Positions 46,511 through 58,069 of a DNA stretch of 64,000 bases are shown one piece after another. The position numbers and the translations under genes were made by a program. Position 1 is the stretch's first letter. Each line of letters begins with the position of its first letter. Source of the stretch: Siphonodentalium dalli (lineage: Eukaryota > Mollusca > Scaphopoda > Gadilida > Siphonodentaliidae); NCBI GenBank assembly GCA_032622095.1, contig CP136063.1, forward strand, positions 61,267,897-61,331,896, in the 5' to 3' direction. The notes under the pieces are model-generated. The model did not search any database. It was not told the DNA's origin and saw only the letters and a program-made list of their open reading frames with translations.

Positions 46511-46994
46511 GCGGGCAACCGCGTGGTCGCGGTTGAGTTTTTGGTGCCACTACCGCTGTGTAAGTTTAAACCACAGTAAAACCTAGCGTCCGTATCGCAA
46601 CTGAGCATTGTAAATTATCTGACAATAGACTGACATATTGCGCATGGAAAATATTAATCTGAAATTGAAAATAAATCGGTTCTAATTTACCACGGTCCCG
46701 ATTTCCTTAAGCGTGCCAAATAAAGAGCGTCTGTTTATTCGTGATATGGTATATGGATAAGGCGTGCGCGATTAAGAATTAAAATGGCTTTTCGGTTCGA
46801 GCAAGATAATTATGCGATCGCCATGTGCACATTTCACCGACACAAAAATCATTTGGTTCAAGGAATTACGTGGGGACGTCAACCATTGAAGACGTCAGTA
46901 CTCTAAAATAAATTTAGTTTGGCGCGAGGAATGAATGTAAGGTCAGTTTCTTAATTATTGGTGAAATGTTTTGAAAATTTAAGGGTACATTACT
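46511..46994. other. No gene seen
   Basis: AT-rich unique sequence with no supported features. Confidence 0.6.
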
Positions 46995-47200
46995 ACATGT
47001 ATGTTTGGGATCACCTCTAGATGGGAACGATTGAATTTGAACAATTTTCGATGAAATACATGGCCACTAGCAGGTATCTTGTGTTTTACTCTTTGCATCA
47101 CTAAATTCTTTGGCACACCCTACAGGCCACAACCCTTCATCGAACTTAATATGGATCCTCGAGGTGACCTCTAGATAGGAATTACCATTTTAGTTTTCAT

Positions 47201-48427
47201 TGTTGGCATACAAACATCCCCGTGGTTGTGGGGTTCCACTATAATCAAAGTAATTGACTTGAAAAACAGGGTGATACCCCGGTGAAGACCATTGTATTGC
47301 TGGTAGTATACAGTATCCACAGTGGTATCAAGATGGTCACTGCAGTGGAGTTACGGTACCGTTTGGTCAGGGACGTGGCCAGAGGGTCTCCATTGTTGGG
47401 GGGGAGGCGGTGGGTGTCCACTTCGGGAAATTTCAACACTGCACCCCCTCCCCCTTGAATCTGACCAAAAACACAATTTTGCATAATTCCATTCGCACCT
47501 TGCACCCCCCTCCCCCACCCCCTTGCCCCTCAATGCTCAGGCCTAATAACCTAGATATATTCATAAACCATGGTTCTATATACCGGTACCCGGTATCTGA
47601 ACCTGAAAATTCCATAAATACACAGAACGACATGATGTGTAAATGGGTTTGTCGATATGAGAGGGGATGGGTTCACATCAGAAGATTGTTTGCAAGATTG
47701 TCGGGATAACTTGGTTACTGTGTACAACTTGGGCATGTGAAAGCGAGTCATCACAGCAGAACACCTGGAACATAACACGATTCGTTCTGTGTCCAGTAAA
47801 TATTTAGTAACACATGTTTCCTATAAGAGATCTGAATACCAACTAACTTAAAGGTACTCAATCCGAACAGAGGGTCCCCATCTCAACAGATTCCAACAAC
47901 AACAAACCGATCAGATGGTCCTATATTACTATTTCTTTGGCTTTGGGGGTACAAGCTCAGAGTTATTAAATATTGATTTTTGAAATTTGTTATTTACTCG
48001 AGATGAGTACTAATAATTGCCTTAAACTGCCGTAATCTGCTCTGGATGTGTACTCCAAAATCTATTCAAACAGACAAGGATGGATAACTCTAAAATCAAG
48101 TGGTAATAACAGCGCAATTTTGACTGAGTTCTGGGTCAGATAATATTCCCGATAATGAAAAATAATAGATTTCTAAAATCGATATCTAACAAATCTGAGC
48201 TTTGATGGGTGACTTCCTCGACTCGAATCAAATATTTTTGACCCCCGAAGCCATTGAAATAGTAATTGAGAGGAGTTTTATCGGATTGAGTACCTTTAAT
48301 GTTACCAGTCAATGTGATTATGTCCCAAACCATGTGAACTCAGGATTAGATGCATGGCCAAGTTTGTGCCACACTCAGGAAGATTATAATCCCCACTCTA
48401 TGCTAAACCAGGTCATACATGTGTATT
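47201..48427. other. No gene seen: G/C-run sequence and inverted partner of 43.9 kb
   Basis: 47395-47540 is strand-asymmetric (runs of G then of C with CACCCCC). 47704-47788 is the inverted copy of 43884-43950. ACCGGTACCCGGT occurs at 47582. There is no coding support. Confidence 0.55.
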
Positions 48428-48968
48428 ATACCAGCGCCGAAGCCGACCCACCCAAACTCAGTTGCGGTAGTTTATGACAAAAAATTTGCTTTAGTATATC
48501 TGGGATAAATCGCAACCATCTTTCATACGGTACTTTGCGATAATTACTTTGCGATATTATCTTTGACTGATAAATCACAAACAAATTTGCGACACTTACC
48601 TTTGCCATTGCAAAGGTATGTTAATTTGTTTGCAAAGTAATTAACAGTTTTTATCGCAAAGATGATTGCTATTCTGTTATATAAAATTGCGAAGTATTTT
48701 ACGATCTATCGTAAAGATGTTTGCAATTTATCGCAAAGTTTTGCAATTTATCAACGTGTATTTTTAAATAGATATTTGGAAAGTGACAGGAGGGTTTTCA
48801 AAACTTGAACCCAAATTTGTTTGTGATTTATCATCAGTCAAAGATATCGCAAAGTAATTATCGCAAAGTATGAAAGATGGTTGCGATTTATCCCAGATAT
48901 ACTAAAGCAAATTTTTTGTCAGAAACTGCCGCAACTGAGTTTGGGTGGGTCGGCTTCGGTGCTGGTAT
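48428..48968. mobile_element. 541-bp TIR element
   Basis: The ends ATACCAGCGCCGAAGCCGAC and, inverted, ATACCAGCACCGAAGCCGAC extend into about 150-bp terminal inverted repeats (GACCCACCCAAACTCAGTTG, GATAAATCGCAACCATCTTT). The centre repeats TTGCAATTTATCGCAAAG. The target duplication is unclear. Confidence 0.8.
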
Positions 48969-49354
48969 TCCAGTCCCTATGTTGTTAGTTTGATTTAAAA
49001 TTTGGGAAAGTCGAAAAATTATTAAAACAAAAAAACAGCGGTGTTTGAACAGGATGTCAATACATTAGCTGACAGTGACACTCGAAAATCTTGGCGCAAA
49101 TGCTGAGCTGCTTTTTTTGTCCATAGTAGTTAGTACCGTGTATAATATTGTTACTTCATTTTCAGGATTTCCAAATTAAACCAATGGAACTTTGGGAGCG
49201 CTTTGTTGGGTTTGAGTTTCTGGGTCAATAACAATGGCTGCATAATTAAGGAGACAAACGTCTATGTATTTCATGTTTAAATAGTAGTTGTATCAGTGTA
49301 TACCGGTACTATATGTACATTGTTGTTTATTATTGGGGGGGGGGGGGTGGTGTC

Positions 49355-49760
49355 TGGGTTGGTCAGTGGTCCAATGAGCACGGTACCGGTCACCAAGCTG
49401 TAGGACCTGAGCGAGTGACTGACATGGGTTCGATTCCTATGTGGCGACCTCTGTCCAACTTCTTGCCTGAAGAAAACTTTCCAATCGGCGGAGTACATAT
49501 GATATGTGCAGACGGTGCATCGTGACTACCTATTGTAGGTGACTAACCATAGATCACATGGTTTCCATCAACAACAAATGATCTGGCCTCATTGTTATAT
49601 CGCCTTAGTTGTGGAAAGCAACAAAACCCCAAAAAATTTACTCAATGTTGCTACTGCCTTTCATTTATTTATTTTATATTTGTGGTTTTACGTGGCTTCC
49701 TACAATTAAGCGATATCACAGCAAAGGCAGATTAATTGTTGGTAGAGGAAAACATGTGTG
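49355..49760 (+). mobile_element. tRNA-like SINE candidate
   Basis: TGGTCAGTGGTCCAATGAG resembles an A box. GGTTCGATTCC at about 49428 is a near-consensus B box, 60-70 bp downstream, so a tRNA-derived head is likely. The following 300 bp include TTTTACGTGGCTTCCTACAA and GCGATATCACAGC, motifs I associate with mollusc SINE bodies, though the order of parts is uncertain. Confidence 0.5.
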
Positions 49761-49852
49761 CTACACTTAGTTGTGTACAATTCAGTACTTAAAAAAAAAT
49801 TAACTGATTTATGCACCATCTGCTCTCATGTTACAAATCACTGACCACTGTG

Positions 49853-50070
49853 AAGGTAGCCCATGTTTCCTCTGTTAATATTCCCATGTTATTATACTAG
49901 TAATTAGATGAAAGTAGCCTGTGTTTCCTCTGTTAATATTCCCATGTTATTATACTAGTAATTAGATGAAGGTAGCCGGTGTTTCCTGTCCTTCCCATGT
50001 TATTATCATTAAATGTAGGTACACCGGTAGTCCATGTTCCCTCTGTTCCTCCCATGTTATTATCATATTA
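49853..50070 (+). repeat. 58-bp tandem repeat, about 3.5 units
   Basis: The unit GAAGGTAGCCCATGTTTCCT then CTGTTAATATTCCCATGTTATTATACTAGT... is repeated. The third and fourth units are diverged, and one carries ACACCGGTAG. Confidence 0.8.
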
Positions 50071-50159
50071 TGCCTATGGGGGTCGGGCAGGGGGGGGGGT
50101 ATTTTTTACAGGCACTTATGCGGGGGGTGGGGGGTAGGTCACTGGGTGGGTGGTTTGGT

Positions 50160-50610
50160 CGATGGGACTAACAAACAATTTTTTCCGCAACTCAGAACTT
50201 TTTTCCTGCAAGTTTTTTGACTGTTTTTTCAATGAATTTGGCTTAAAACACCTTAGAATAAGAGAAATAATGTAACTCTAACTGCTAAACTGACTGCAGG
50301 CAGTTATTGTGTTGTATTTTGTTGCAAATTTTGAAATCCAAGATGGCCGCTGGCAGCCATGTTTTTTTGGCCGAATGACCCCAAAATGACCCGTTCCTAT
50401 TTACATGCCAATGTTAACATCCATGACAAATAGTATGCACAGAAATTCATATACAGCTGTTTACAGTGAATTCCCCCCGCAAATCTGCTTTAGTGTTAAA
50501 AGGGGGTGGGTGTCCAAAAATGGTCGGAAAAATTTGGACGCATGGTGGGTGGGGGTCCCAACAAGGGTCGAAAGTAAAAAATCAGCATACATGCCTGAAA
50601 ATGTTTTCTG
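50160..50610 (+). repeat. Dispersed repeat with inverted partner at about 59820-60280
   Basis: The shared segments are CTGCAGGCAGTTAT, the satellite-like block ending in GGCAGCCATG with the YY1-like motif, and TTCATATACAGCTGTTTACA, CCCCC-rich edges. One copy lies inside and one outside the 58-kb arms. Confidence 0.7.
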
Positions 50611-51387
50611 ACCCCCCCCCCCGGAGGGCATTTACCAGTACAGGTAGTCAAGGGCTCTGTCTGTCCGAGCATATCACCTTGTAACTCGGGTGTTGATTAT
50701 CAGAGTTTGTTATCTTTTGCCATGGTGAAAGCACAGGTTGGTACCTACATTAGTTAGGCTAATTATTCAAGGTACCGGTATGTAACTTTGTTCCAAAATG
50801 TTGTTGTACGAGAAATGTCGATTTCATGACAATTAGGTGTTGGACATTTATTTTTATCTATAATTGTAGATGTATAGTGCAGAAATTTAGCACCTGTGGA
50901 CCTGGTTGAATTTTTCTGTGGTTCGATGGATCACATCCATCCTCAAGCTACTTAATTTAATTATGTCATTTACTGGCATTTGTTTATAATGTGTAGGGGT
51001 AGATCGCTTGAGACCCCACCACAGTTCAATTCACACCAGGTTCTCAGCATCAGATTACGTTGGCCATGTAATTTTACGATTAAACCGTAAATTCACATTA
51101 CGATGATGTTGTAATTTTACGATAGTTTTTCTGTCATAATATTACGATCATTTTGTAAATATACGATCAAATTTGTAAATGTCAGATTACGTTGATCTCG
51201 TAATTTTACGACAGTTACTGATGGTCCAATTCCTGCCAACAGTTTCTGTCGTAATATTACAATGAAATTTTTTTGAGTGTATGATCATTTACATATACCG
51301 GTATGATTTTTGTAATTATGGTTAATTAATCATCAAATCCTACGAAAGATTAACAAGCGGGCGCAAATTACGTTTACGTATCATCAT
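50611..51387. other. No gene seen: spacer with GTAATTTTACGA repeats
   Basis: Several copies of TCAGATTACGTTG, GTAATTTTACGA and TAATATTACGATCATTTTGT occur between 51050 and 51250. No coding support. Confidence 0.6.
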
Positions 51388-51806
51388 ATTATTGATTTTA
51401 TTTCGAATATAAAATCGGGCCCATTTATGTTACTATTTTTAGAACCGACCATTCGGATGAGACCTTATTGCGATATAGAGCACTGGGCTGTTCCTACGGC
51501 TACGCAACGAATGTCAAATGTCACAGATTGGTTGTTTGTATTGTTTTGTTCCAACGATATAAGCGATAACGAGTATAATTAACATCTATTTGTGACAAAA
51601 TTGCACAATATAATTTCTGGTCTCTGTTAACAGTAACCACCATTGTTCGTTAGCTGAACAAACACACCTTTTTAGACCAGAAAATATTCGAAATAAAATT
51701 AATATTAATCGATAGAAGCATTTCCGGACAGGAGTCTTCGATTCAAATCTAATATTTTATACCCCGGTAACTATATAATACATGTTTACAAAGAGATAAT
51801 CCACCT
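51388..51806. mobile_element. MITE-B, 5'-truncated
   Basis: It begins within the element at ATTGATTTTATTTCGAATAT and runs to its end, followed by TTAA (51807-51810). It is directly adjacent to a MITE-A that uses the same TTAA. Confidence 0.88.
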
Positions 51807-51810
51807 TTAA

Positions 51811-52465
51811 AGGGGTACTACTGTACACAAACATAGGCGATTTTTTTATTTACTCCCATTGAAATAACTTTCAAGTTAGATTGTGTTCGTGTTATATGAG
51901 TTTCGTATAAACCTAATTTAGCGAAGAAAATGTTGATCTTGGAAACAAAAATATTACGATATCAAACTACGCGCCATGTTTTTGACCTTCATCGGAGAAG
52001 ACACAGGTCGCACGAAGAACCGGAAGTTCACTGCTCACAGCTTCGATTGATGCATTCAATCTCTTCCATCGAACAATCTCACTCCCTATGAAATACTTGA
52101 CGCTTTATGACTCTTGTTTCTTTCTCCCTTTTTCCGAATCGGTTATAACGGGCCTTCTTTTGCGGGTAACATGTTTTGTTTACAACCCAATAATGTTCGC
52201 GAACGGCCGTCGATAAAAGACACGCAATAGATCATGTCAGATGCGATTTCAAGAACGGTAACTCGCAATGGCATAATTCTCAATTTATGATTCCAGCCAT
52301 AAATGAATTTATATTAAATAATTCAATTTTACTTTTACGATAGCCTGTTAACCGGAACGTTTTCAGTAGACATCGTCGACTCAAATTAGTTATTTTATAA
52401 TATAATATTCATATTAGATCGCTATTGTCAGCTGGAATTTATTGAAATTGGGGTACAGTACCCCT
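51811..52465. mobile_element. MITE-A, 655 bp
   Basis: TTAA flanks are at 51807-51810 and 52466-52469. The ends are AGGGGTACTACTGTAC and GGGTACAGTACCCCTTT. It belongs to the same family as 20561-21152, diverged. Non-coding. Confidence 0.85.
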
Positions 52466-52892
52466 TTAAGCCATCCCGACGATTCATTGCCCTACTGAGC
52501 CAAACTTTAAATACTTTTGCGTGTAGAACTCCATGTCGGACATAAGTTGTCAAAAAAGAAATTGTGCCTAACAATACTTATTCCTGGAAATAAATTGGCA
52601 TTTCCACAACTACCCCCTTTTGTGCACAAAATTTTAATATAGAAAAATACCCCCACCCCTACCAAATTTGGCGACCAATGTAGCCGCTTGACGAACAATC
52701 CCACACAAATGACCGAGTAATTAAAGTGAGGTCTCCGCTTTTGAAGTAAAAAACGCCAGCTTTTGTAGTTAAAAAACTAGGTCTCCACGTTTGTAATAAC
52801 AAACTTACAGCCTTTGAAGTAAACTGACTCAATACATTTTGACGGGCGCTGAACGATTTTCATGACAAAGTCAACCCGATAATCCATAGTGG

Positions 52893-53597
52893 CTATCGCC
52901 CATACGAGTGTGACTTGTGACTGAATATATTTAGTGAGTCCAGTTCCACGACAAAAGAATCCACACTGGTAATCGACCATACGAGTGTGACGTGGTTTGA
53001 ATAGCTTTCAGTCATACCAACACAAGAGCAATCACAGTCAATCGTCCATATACGTGTGACGTGTACCAAAAGGCACTTAGTGAGTCCGATTGCGTGACAA
53101 AATACACACTGGTAATCGACCATACGAGTGTGACGTGGTTTGAATAGCCTCTAGTCATACCAACACAAGATAAATCACACAGTCAATCGCCTATACACGT
53201 GTGACGTGTACCAACATGCACTTAGTGAGTCCGGTTCCGTGACAAAAGAATCCACACCGGTAATCGACCATGTGAATGTGACGTGGTTCGAATAGACTTG
53301 TCATAACAACACAAGATTATTTACAGAGTCATCGCCCATACAAGTGTGACGTGTTCCAAAAGGCATTTAGTGAGTCCGTTTCCCTGCCTAAGCATATTAA
53401 CACACATAGGTGACCAATCATACGAGTATGTAATATTCTTCCCAGTCAGCCTGACAACCCACACCATTGAATGCCCTTACAAGTGCGACCTTTGTCAGAA
53501 GAAGTTCGATGTGACATTGAGTCAGACAAGACTGATGACGTTTTGTCAGTCCAGTAACATGACAACATATATAGTTCATCGAAATTCGGTGATGTAG
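52893..53597 (+). pseudogene. Fossil C2H2 zinc-finger array
   Basis: On the plus strand finger and linker fragments survive in order: RPYECDL (about 52895), RPYECDVV (52974), then in the same frame NRPYTCDVYQKALSES, later HRPYKCDVFQKAFSES followed by LPKHINTHR (about 53332-53400), and HTIECPYKCDLCQKKF (about 53458-53505). The second Cys is often Tyr or Phe, and stops and a 23-bp shortening per two-finger block (145-bp instead of 168-bp period) break the frame. These are decayed C2H2 fingers unrelated in orientation to the arrays at 9-11 kb. A mirror copy follows at 54.7-55.3 kb. Confidence 0.7.
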
Positions 53598-54689
53598 TAG
53601 TTCCAACGGAAAATAGTTGGTATATTTGTCCTCACTTTTAATTGCATATTCATACCCTCGAAATTAGGTGACCCGACGCGTTAGGGACAGCAGAAAATGT
53701 TTGGTTTATTAGCTTCGTCTCTGGAAGGCGACATTAACAACAAATTTCGATCATTGAAATTATGTCACATAGCCGAAGTATTAGAACTACGTCAAACGTG
53801 CCCAGCTATAAAACACGGGGGCCAGTAATGTGTTGTGTGGAAACCGTTGGGTTCACATATCCTCTGATGATTGAGTATATCAAATAACGGATTCGATGGC
53901 ATTATGTCGCTATACATGGAAAGATAAACTTTCAAATCTTAATGTTCTTGATGCCAAAAGGTTCAGTCTCCTTTCCAAATTTATTCAACACAATATACGA
54001 ATACAAATAATTTTATTGTCAATTGTCAGGCACAGCAGTACATAATGAAACGCATAACAAAATTAAGAATGAATGGAACGATGTTGTTGGTGTAGTTAAA
54101 TAATAATTAGACAACTTTATCCTCAACCTCCCCTTAGACGCTATATTTCTTGAATAGTATAATATTATATAGCTTGATCCCTCTCATCCGCATCATCAAT
54201 TCTGCTATCTGAATCTTTTTTGTTTATTATGGTCAATAAATTAAATCAATATTCTATCATGAAGACAATATATGATGGTATACATATTTACTATTGCTAT
54301 GTTGCACTTATCAATTTGGGTCAGACTAAGTGGTGTACTATAGTCAGGGAAGGTTGAGGTGTCTCATGGACTGATAACATAACATAAAAACAATGATGAA
54401 TTATTTTGAGATATCTCAGAACACAACAAAACGCACATATCAAAACACAATATATATAGGTACATATTCTAGTTGGTAGTCTATATTGTAAATGGTCACT
54501 GATCCGAAATATTGCATGCACTTTTATTTCCCCAATTAGTTTTAATCTTGAAGTGTGTAGTTTATAAAGAAAGTCTTATAATTTTAGTAATGTACCAGAT
54601 CCACCAGCCATGCAAATTCGTCCACTGATTCACGTTTACTGAAGCCAACATGTGATAGTCAACTTCACAGTTCACCCAGAAACGTTCCT

Positions 54690-55260
54690 CAAGCCTTTTG
54701 GTACACGTCACAAGTGTATGAACGATCTGTGTGATTTGTCTTGTGATAGTTTAACTGAAAGCTATTCAAACCACGTCACACTCATATGGTCGATTACCGG
54801 TGTAGATTATTTTGTCACGGAACCGGACTCATTAAGTGCCTTTTGGTACACGTCACACGTGTATGGACGATTAACTGTGTGATTTGTCTTGTGATAGTTT
54901 AACTGAAAGCTATTCAAACCACGTCACATTCGTATGGTCGATTACCGGTGTGTATTCTTTTGTTACGCAACCGGACTCACTAAGTGCCTTTTGGTACACA
55001 TCACACGTGTATGGGCGATTGACTGTGTGATTTCTCTTGTGTTGGTATGACTGAAAGCTATTCAAACCACGTCACACTCGTATGTTCGATTACCGGTGTG
55101 TATTCTTTTGTCACGGAACCGGACTCACTAAGTGCCTTTTGGTACACGTCACACGTGCATGGGCGATTGACTGTGATTTCACGTGTTGGTATGACTGAAA
55201 GCTATTCAAACCACGTCACACTCGTATGGTCGATTAACGGTGTGGATTCTTTTGTCACGG
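54690..55260 (-). pseudogene. Mirror copy of the fossil C2H2 array
   Basis: This is the reverse complement of the 145-bp finger-derived units of the left arm, about four units, with the same residual Y-x-C-D-V fragments readable on the minus strand. Non-functional. Confidence 0.62.
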
Positions 55261-55821
55261 AACTGGACTCAGCGCCCGTCAAAATGTATTGAGTCAGTTT
55301 ACTTCAAAAGCTGTAATTTTGTTATTACAAAAGTGGAGACCTATTTTTTTTTACTACAAAAGCTGGCGTGTTTTACTTCAAAAGCGGAGACCTCACTTTA
55401 CTACAAAAGCTGGCGATTTTATTACAAAAGTGGTGAGGTACTTCAAAAGCTGGCGTTTTTTACTTCAAAAGTTGAGACCTACTTCAAAAGTGGTCAGTTA
55501 CTTCAAAAGCTGGCGTAACAAGCCTTTCATAACTTTTAAAACCCAGTGCGCTACCAGAATGCAATGTCCCGAGATGACCAGTGTGTTGGTTGTCACATGG
55601 TTTATATTAGGGGATCACCTAGGACAAACCTCATATGATCAACCACCATAATCAAGTCCATTAAAGGATTAAGGTCTCTGAACAGCGCACATGTACAGCA
55701 TTACTACTAATACCAGGTTGGATCTTCCTTGTTAAACCACTCCTAGTCAATCAGAGGATTTAGCCACCCATCACACATTGGTCCAAACCAGACACACTAC
55801 AGTCAGACCTCAAAATTAGCC

Positions 55822-56004
55822 ATGGCAAAAGGCATTGCCATAGAACAAGCTGTAGAAGACAATTTAGTAAATCATGAAATTCTTAAGAAATGCTGTAGAA
55901 AAAAAATGGCAATTTCAAGGGCTGCTGGACAATACATGAGTCCTGGTTTGAAAAGTGGAATCAGTGTTATGGCAGTGAATGATTTTAAACCCGAACAAAT
56001 TTAA
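55822..56004 (+). CDS. Hypothetical 60-codon frame
   Basis: ATG to TAA, with contents such as AIEQAVEDNLVNHEILKKC and RAAGQYMSPGLKSG. There is no family match that I recognise and no neighbours to support it. It could be a relic of a larger gene or chance. Confidence 0.2.
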   Translation: MAKGIAIEQAVEDNLVNHEILKKCCRKKMAISRAAGQYMSPGLKSGISVMAVNDFKPEQI

Positions 56005-56009
56005 GAGAG

Positions 56010-56300
56010 AAAATTTCGATGCATATTACCCATAATCGAACTTGACCAGAATTTTTGGACTGGCATACTAATTTTGGTTGCATTCCGATGACCCAATCTA
56101 AAATGACGTTATAATTCAGAAACCTCAAAACGATAACATTCTAAGTAAAAGGGCCATAACTCTGGTAAAATTCAACGGACGAACCCCATAATCAAAATTG
56201 ACATGTCCTTGCACTGGTAAACTCCATACCAAATTTGGTCCCAATCCGATAACACAAATTAAAGCTATCATCCAGAAACCATTGTTGGATGAGTGCGTAC
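56010..56300 (+). repeat. Dispersed repeat containing GGGCCATAACTCTGG
   Basis: It has two imperfect halves, each with AACTTGACC/AAATTGACATGTCCTTG, a CCGATRACMCAA motif and ATCCAGAAACC-like ends, joined by AAAGGGCCATAACTCTGG (56147-56165). I recall this kind of repeat from mollusc genomes. Confidence 0.55.
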
Positions 56301-56504
56301 ATACACACAAGAGACAATAAGTATTATACACATGTAGATGAAATTTTGCTTTTGTAATGAAACTAACAGCTATATCTATAGACAATATTACTTTTTAGAA
56401 AAAAAATTGGTTATTTTTTATGCCATTCAGAATCGCGACTAACGGGATAATTACGGCGGTGTGACTAACGGGACAAATTTCAGAAGTCACTATTCTCAAA
56501 TTCT

Positions 56505-56930
56505 GTTTGTGATTGATATCCGAAATGGAGTAGTGTGAAAAGGTGAAGCCTAATACAGAGAATGACAAGGGAATTGAGACGAATGATGTACAGAAATAAA
56601 GTATCCCTTAGATGTCACATACTTCTGATAATATAAATTGATAGAGAAGTGAAAATGAGAACCTAAATATGAGATGCATAGGAGTAATATAATGAGTAGT
56701 GTTATCATGAGTATTGAACGACGAATGAAATAATCATATATAAAACACACGTACATCACTATGCATCAGATGTATCACTCACATGATCACAATGATAACC
56801 CCTATCTCACATACGAATGCATAACTCACATATGGGTGTGTGTACATACACCATTCAAGAACGATGAAATGGACACAATAACAAAAAGATTACAAATAAC
56901 CATAATTATTCATAGCCAAAAGTCCCAAAA
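56505..56930 (+). repeat. Third R37 copy, with a single 37-bp unit
   Basis: ATTGATATCCGAAATGGAGT through CATAATTATTCATAGCCAA matches the tails of units 1 and 2. It is 5'-truncated. Confidence 0.85.
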
Positions 56931-57555
56931 CATAGATCCATTTGATATTAGTGTCATGGCTTACGCCATCTAAGATCCATGGCGTGCTTGAAACAACATT
57001 GGCGGCTATAATTCCTTTAAAAGTAACAATTAGGACCAACGCATATGTATTTATCAACTAAATACAAATACAAGTGTGAAACCATCCACTCACGTGTCAT
57101 TTATCCTTAAAATCCGACAGATAACAGAACGTAAACACTGACATGTCGTGTGTTCGTCGACCATTGCATGTGACCCGTAATTTCATTGATCCCCCTGTAA
57201 GTTCCCCGTGCGCACGGCAAGGTAATCACATGCGTTCACATTGAGAGTACAATTAAGGTTGCCCTGATACAATTCAAGTTGAGGGGAACTACAATCTGCG
57301 CATGCGTGTAGATTTTACAAATTACCAACTCCAATTTGTTACACATGCGTAGGCCTACATGTACATGTACTGTTAACATCCTGGTACAGTAATGCGAGTT
57401 GCAGAATCATGTTTGCCATGCACGATCTGCACGTAGTCATGTGATATGTTAGCTCCTCCTGCTTCGGCCATTTAACCACGTTTTGTCAACATGTTTTCAG
57501 ACTGGATTTTTGGATTAAATTATTACGGAATTATACACACGTTCTGGTAGGTGTC
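56931..57555. other. No gene seen
   Basis: Unique sequence with no supported features, running into the inner edge of the right arm. Confidence 0.6.
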
Positions 57556-58069
57556 CCCTCACCAAAAACGGCTAACATAAAACTAAGTTAGATCTAACCT
57601 GAATTCTTATAAGACGGTCACCGACGATCTAATGTCGAAATTTAACTGTCAAAAGTGAGATGGGCGGAGCTATAAAACTAACATATTTCACGTGTGCTCA
57701 GCTTAGAAGACTGCACAGTAGTTCTACCTTAGAAAATCCCCATTAAAAGAACTATAAAATTTCACGTATGCTTTATGTTAGAAAATGTCTACCTTAGTTC
57801 TACGTTAGACAAAATCGCACATGTGTCCGAAGGTGTCGAGTGATGCAGAACAGTACAGATTAATTAACTTTCGACAGGTTAAATATATTAAATACCATGC
57901 AGCTGGCTTAAGTAACAAAACAATTTCACATATAATACAATAATATATTGCTTTTCAAGACTATATAATAAATAATATAATAAATACATGGAATATACAT
58001 AACAAATCAATATCAACAACACAATATTGCACTTAATATGATTTAATTTATATATAGCGGAGAAACTTT
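57556..58069 (-). repeat. Right arm of 514-bp inverted repeat
   Basis: Reverse complement of 1-514. The inner edge CCCTCACCAAAAACGGC and outer edge ATATATAGCGGAGAAACTTT are sharp. The outer flank continues AAATATTTTGCTTCC. Whether a target duplication exists cannot be tested because the left outer flank is outside the window. Confidence 0.92.

Larger units (their letters stand above)
52729..55515. repeat. Inverted repeat: arms 52729-53360 and 54690-55400
   Basis: The arms share TCAATACATTTTGACGGGCG and a 145-bp internal period (GTGTGACGTGTACCAAAAGG) in opposite orientation. Outer edges carry a 25-bp-scale repeat of CTTCAAAAGCTGGCGTTTT and GGAGACCT, longest on the right (55310-55515). The central spacer 53600-54690 has no recognisable gene. 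Confidence 0.82.

Noticed and set aside
1-58069. Maverick/Polinton or LTR retrotransposon
   Set aside because: The arms are inverted, not direct, so LTRs are excluded. No DNA polymerase B, integrase, ATPase or capsid-like frame is visible between them, so Polinton is unsupported.
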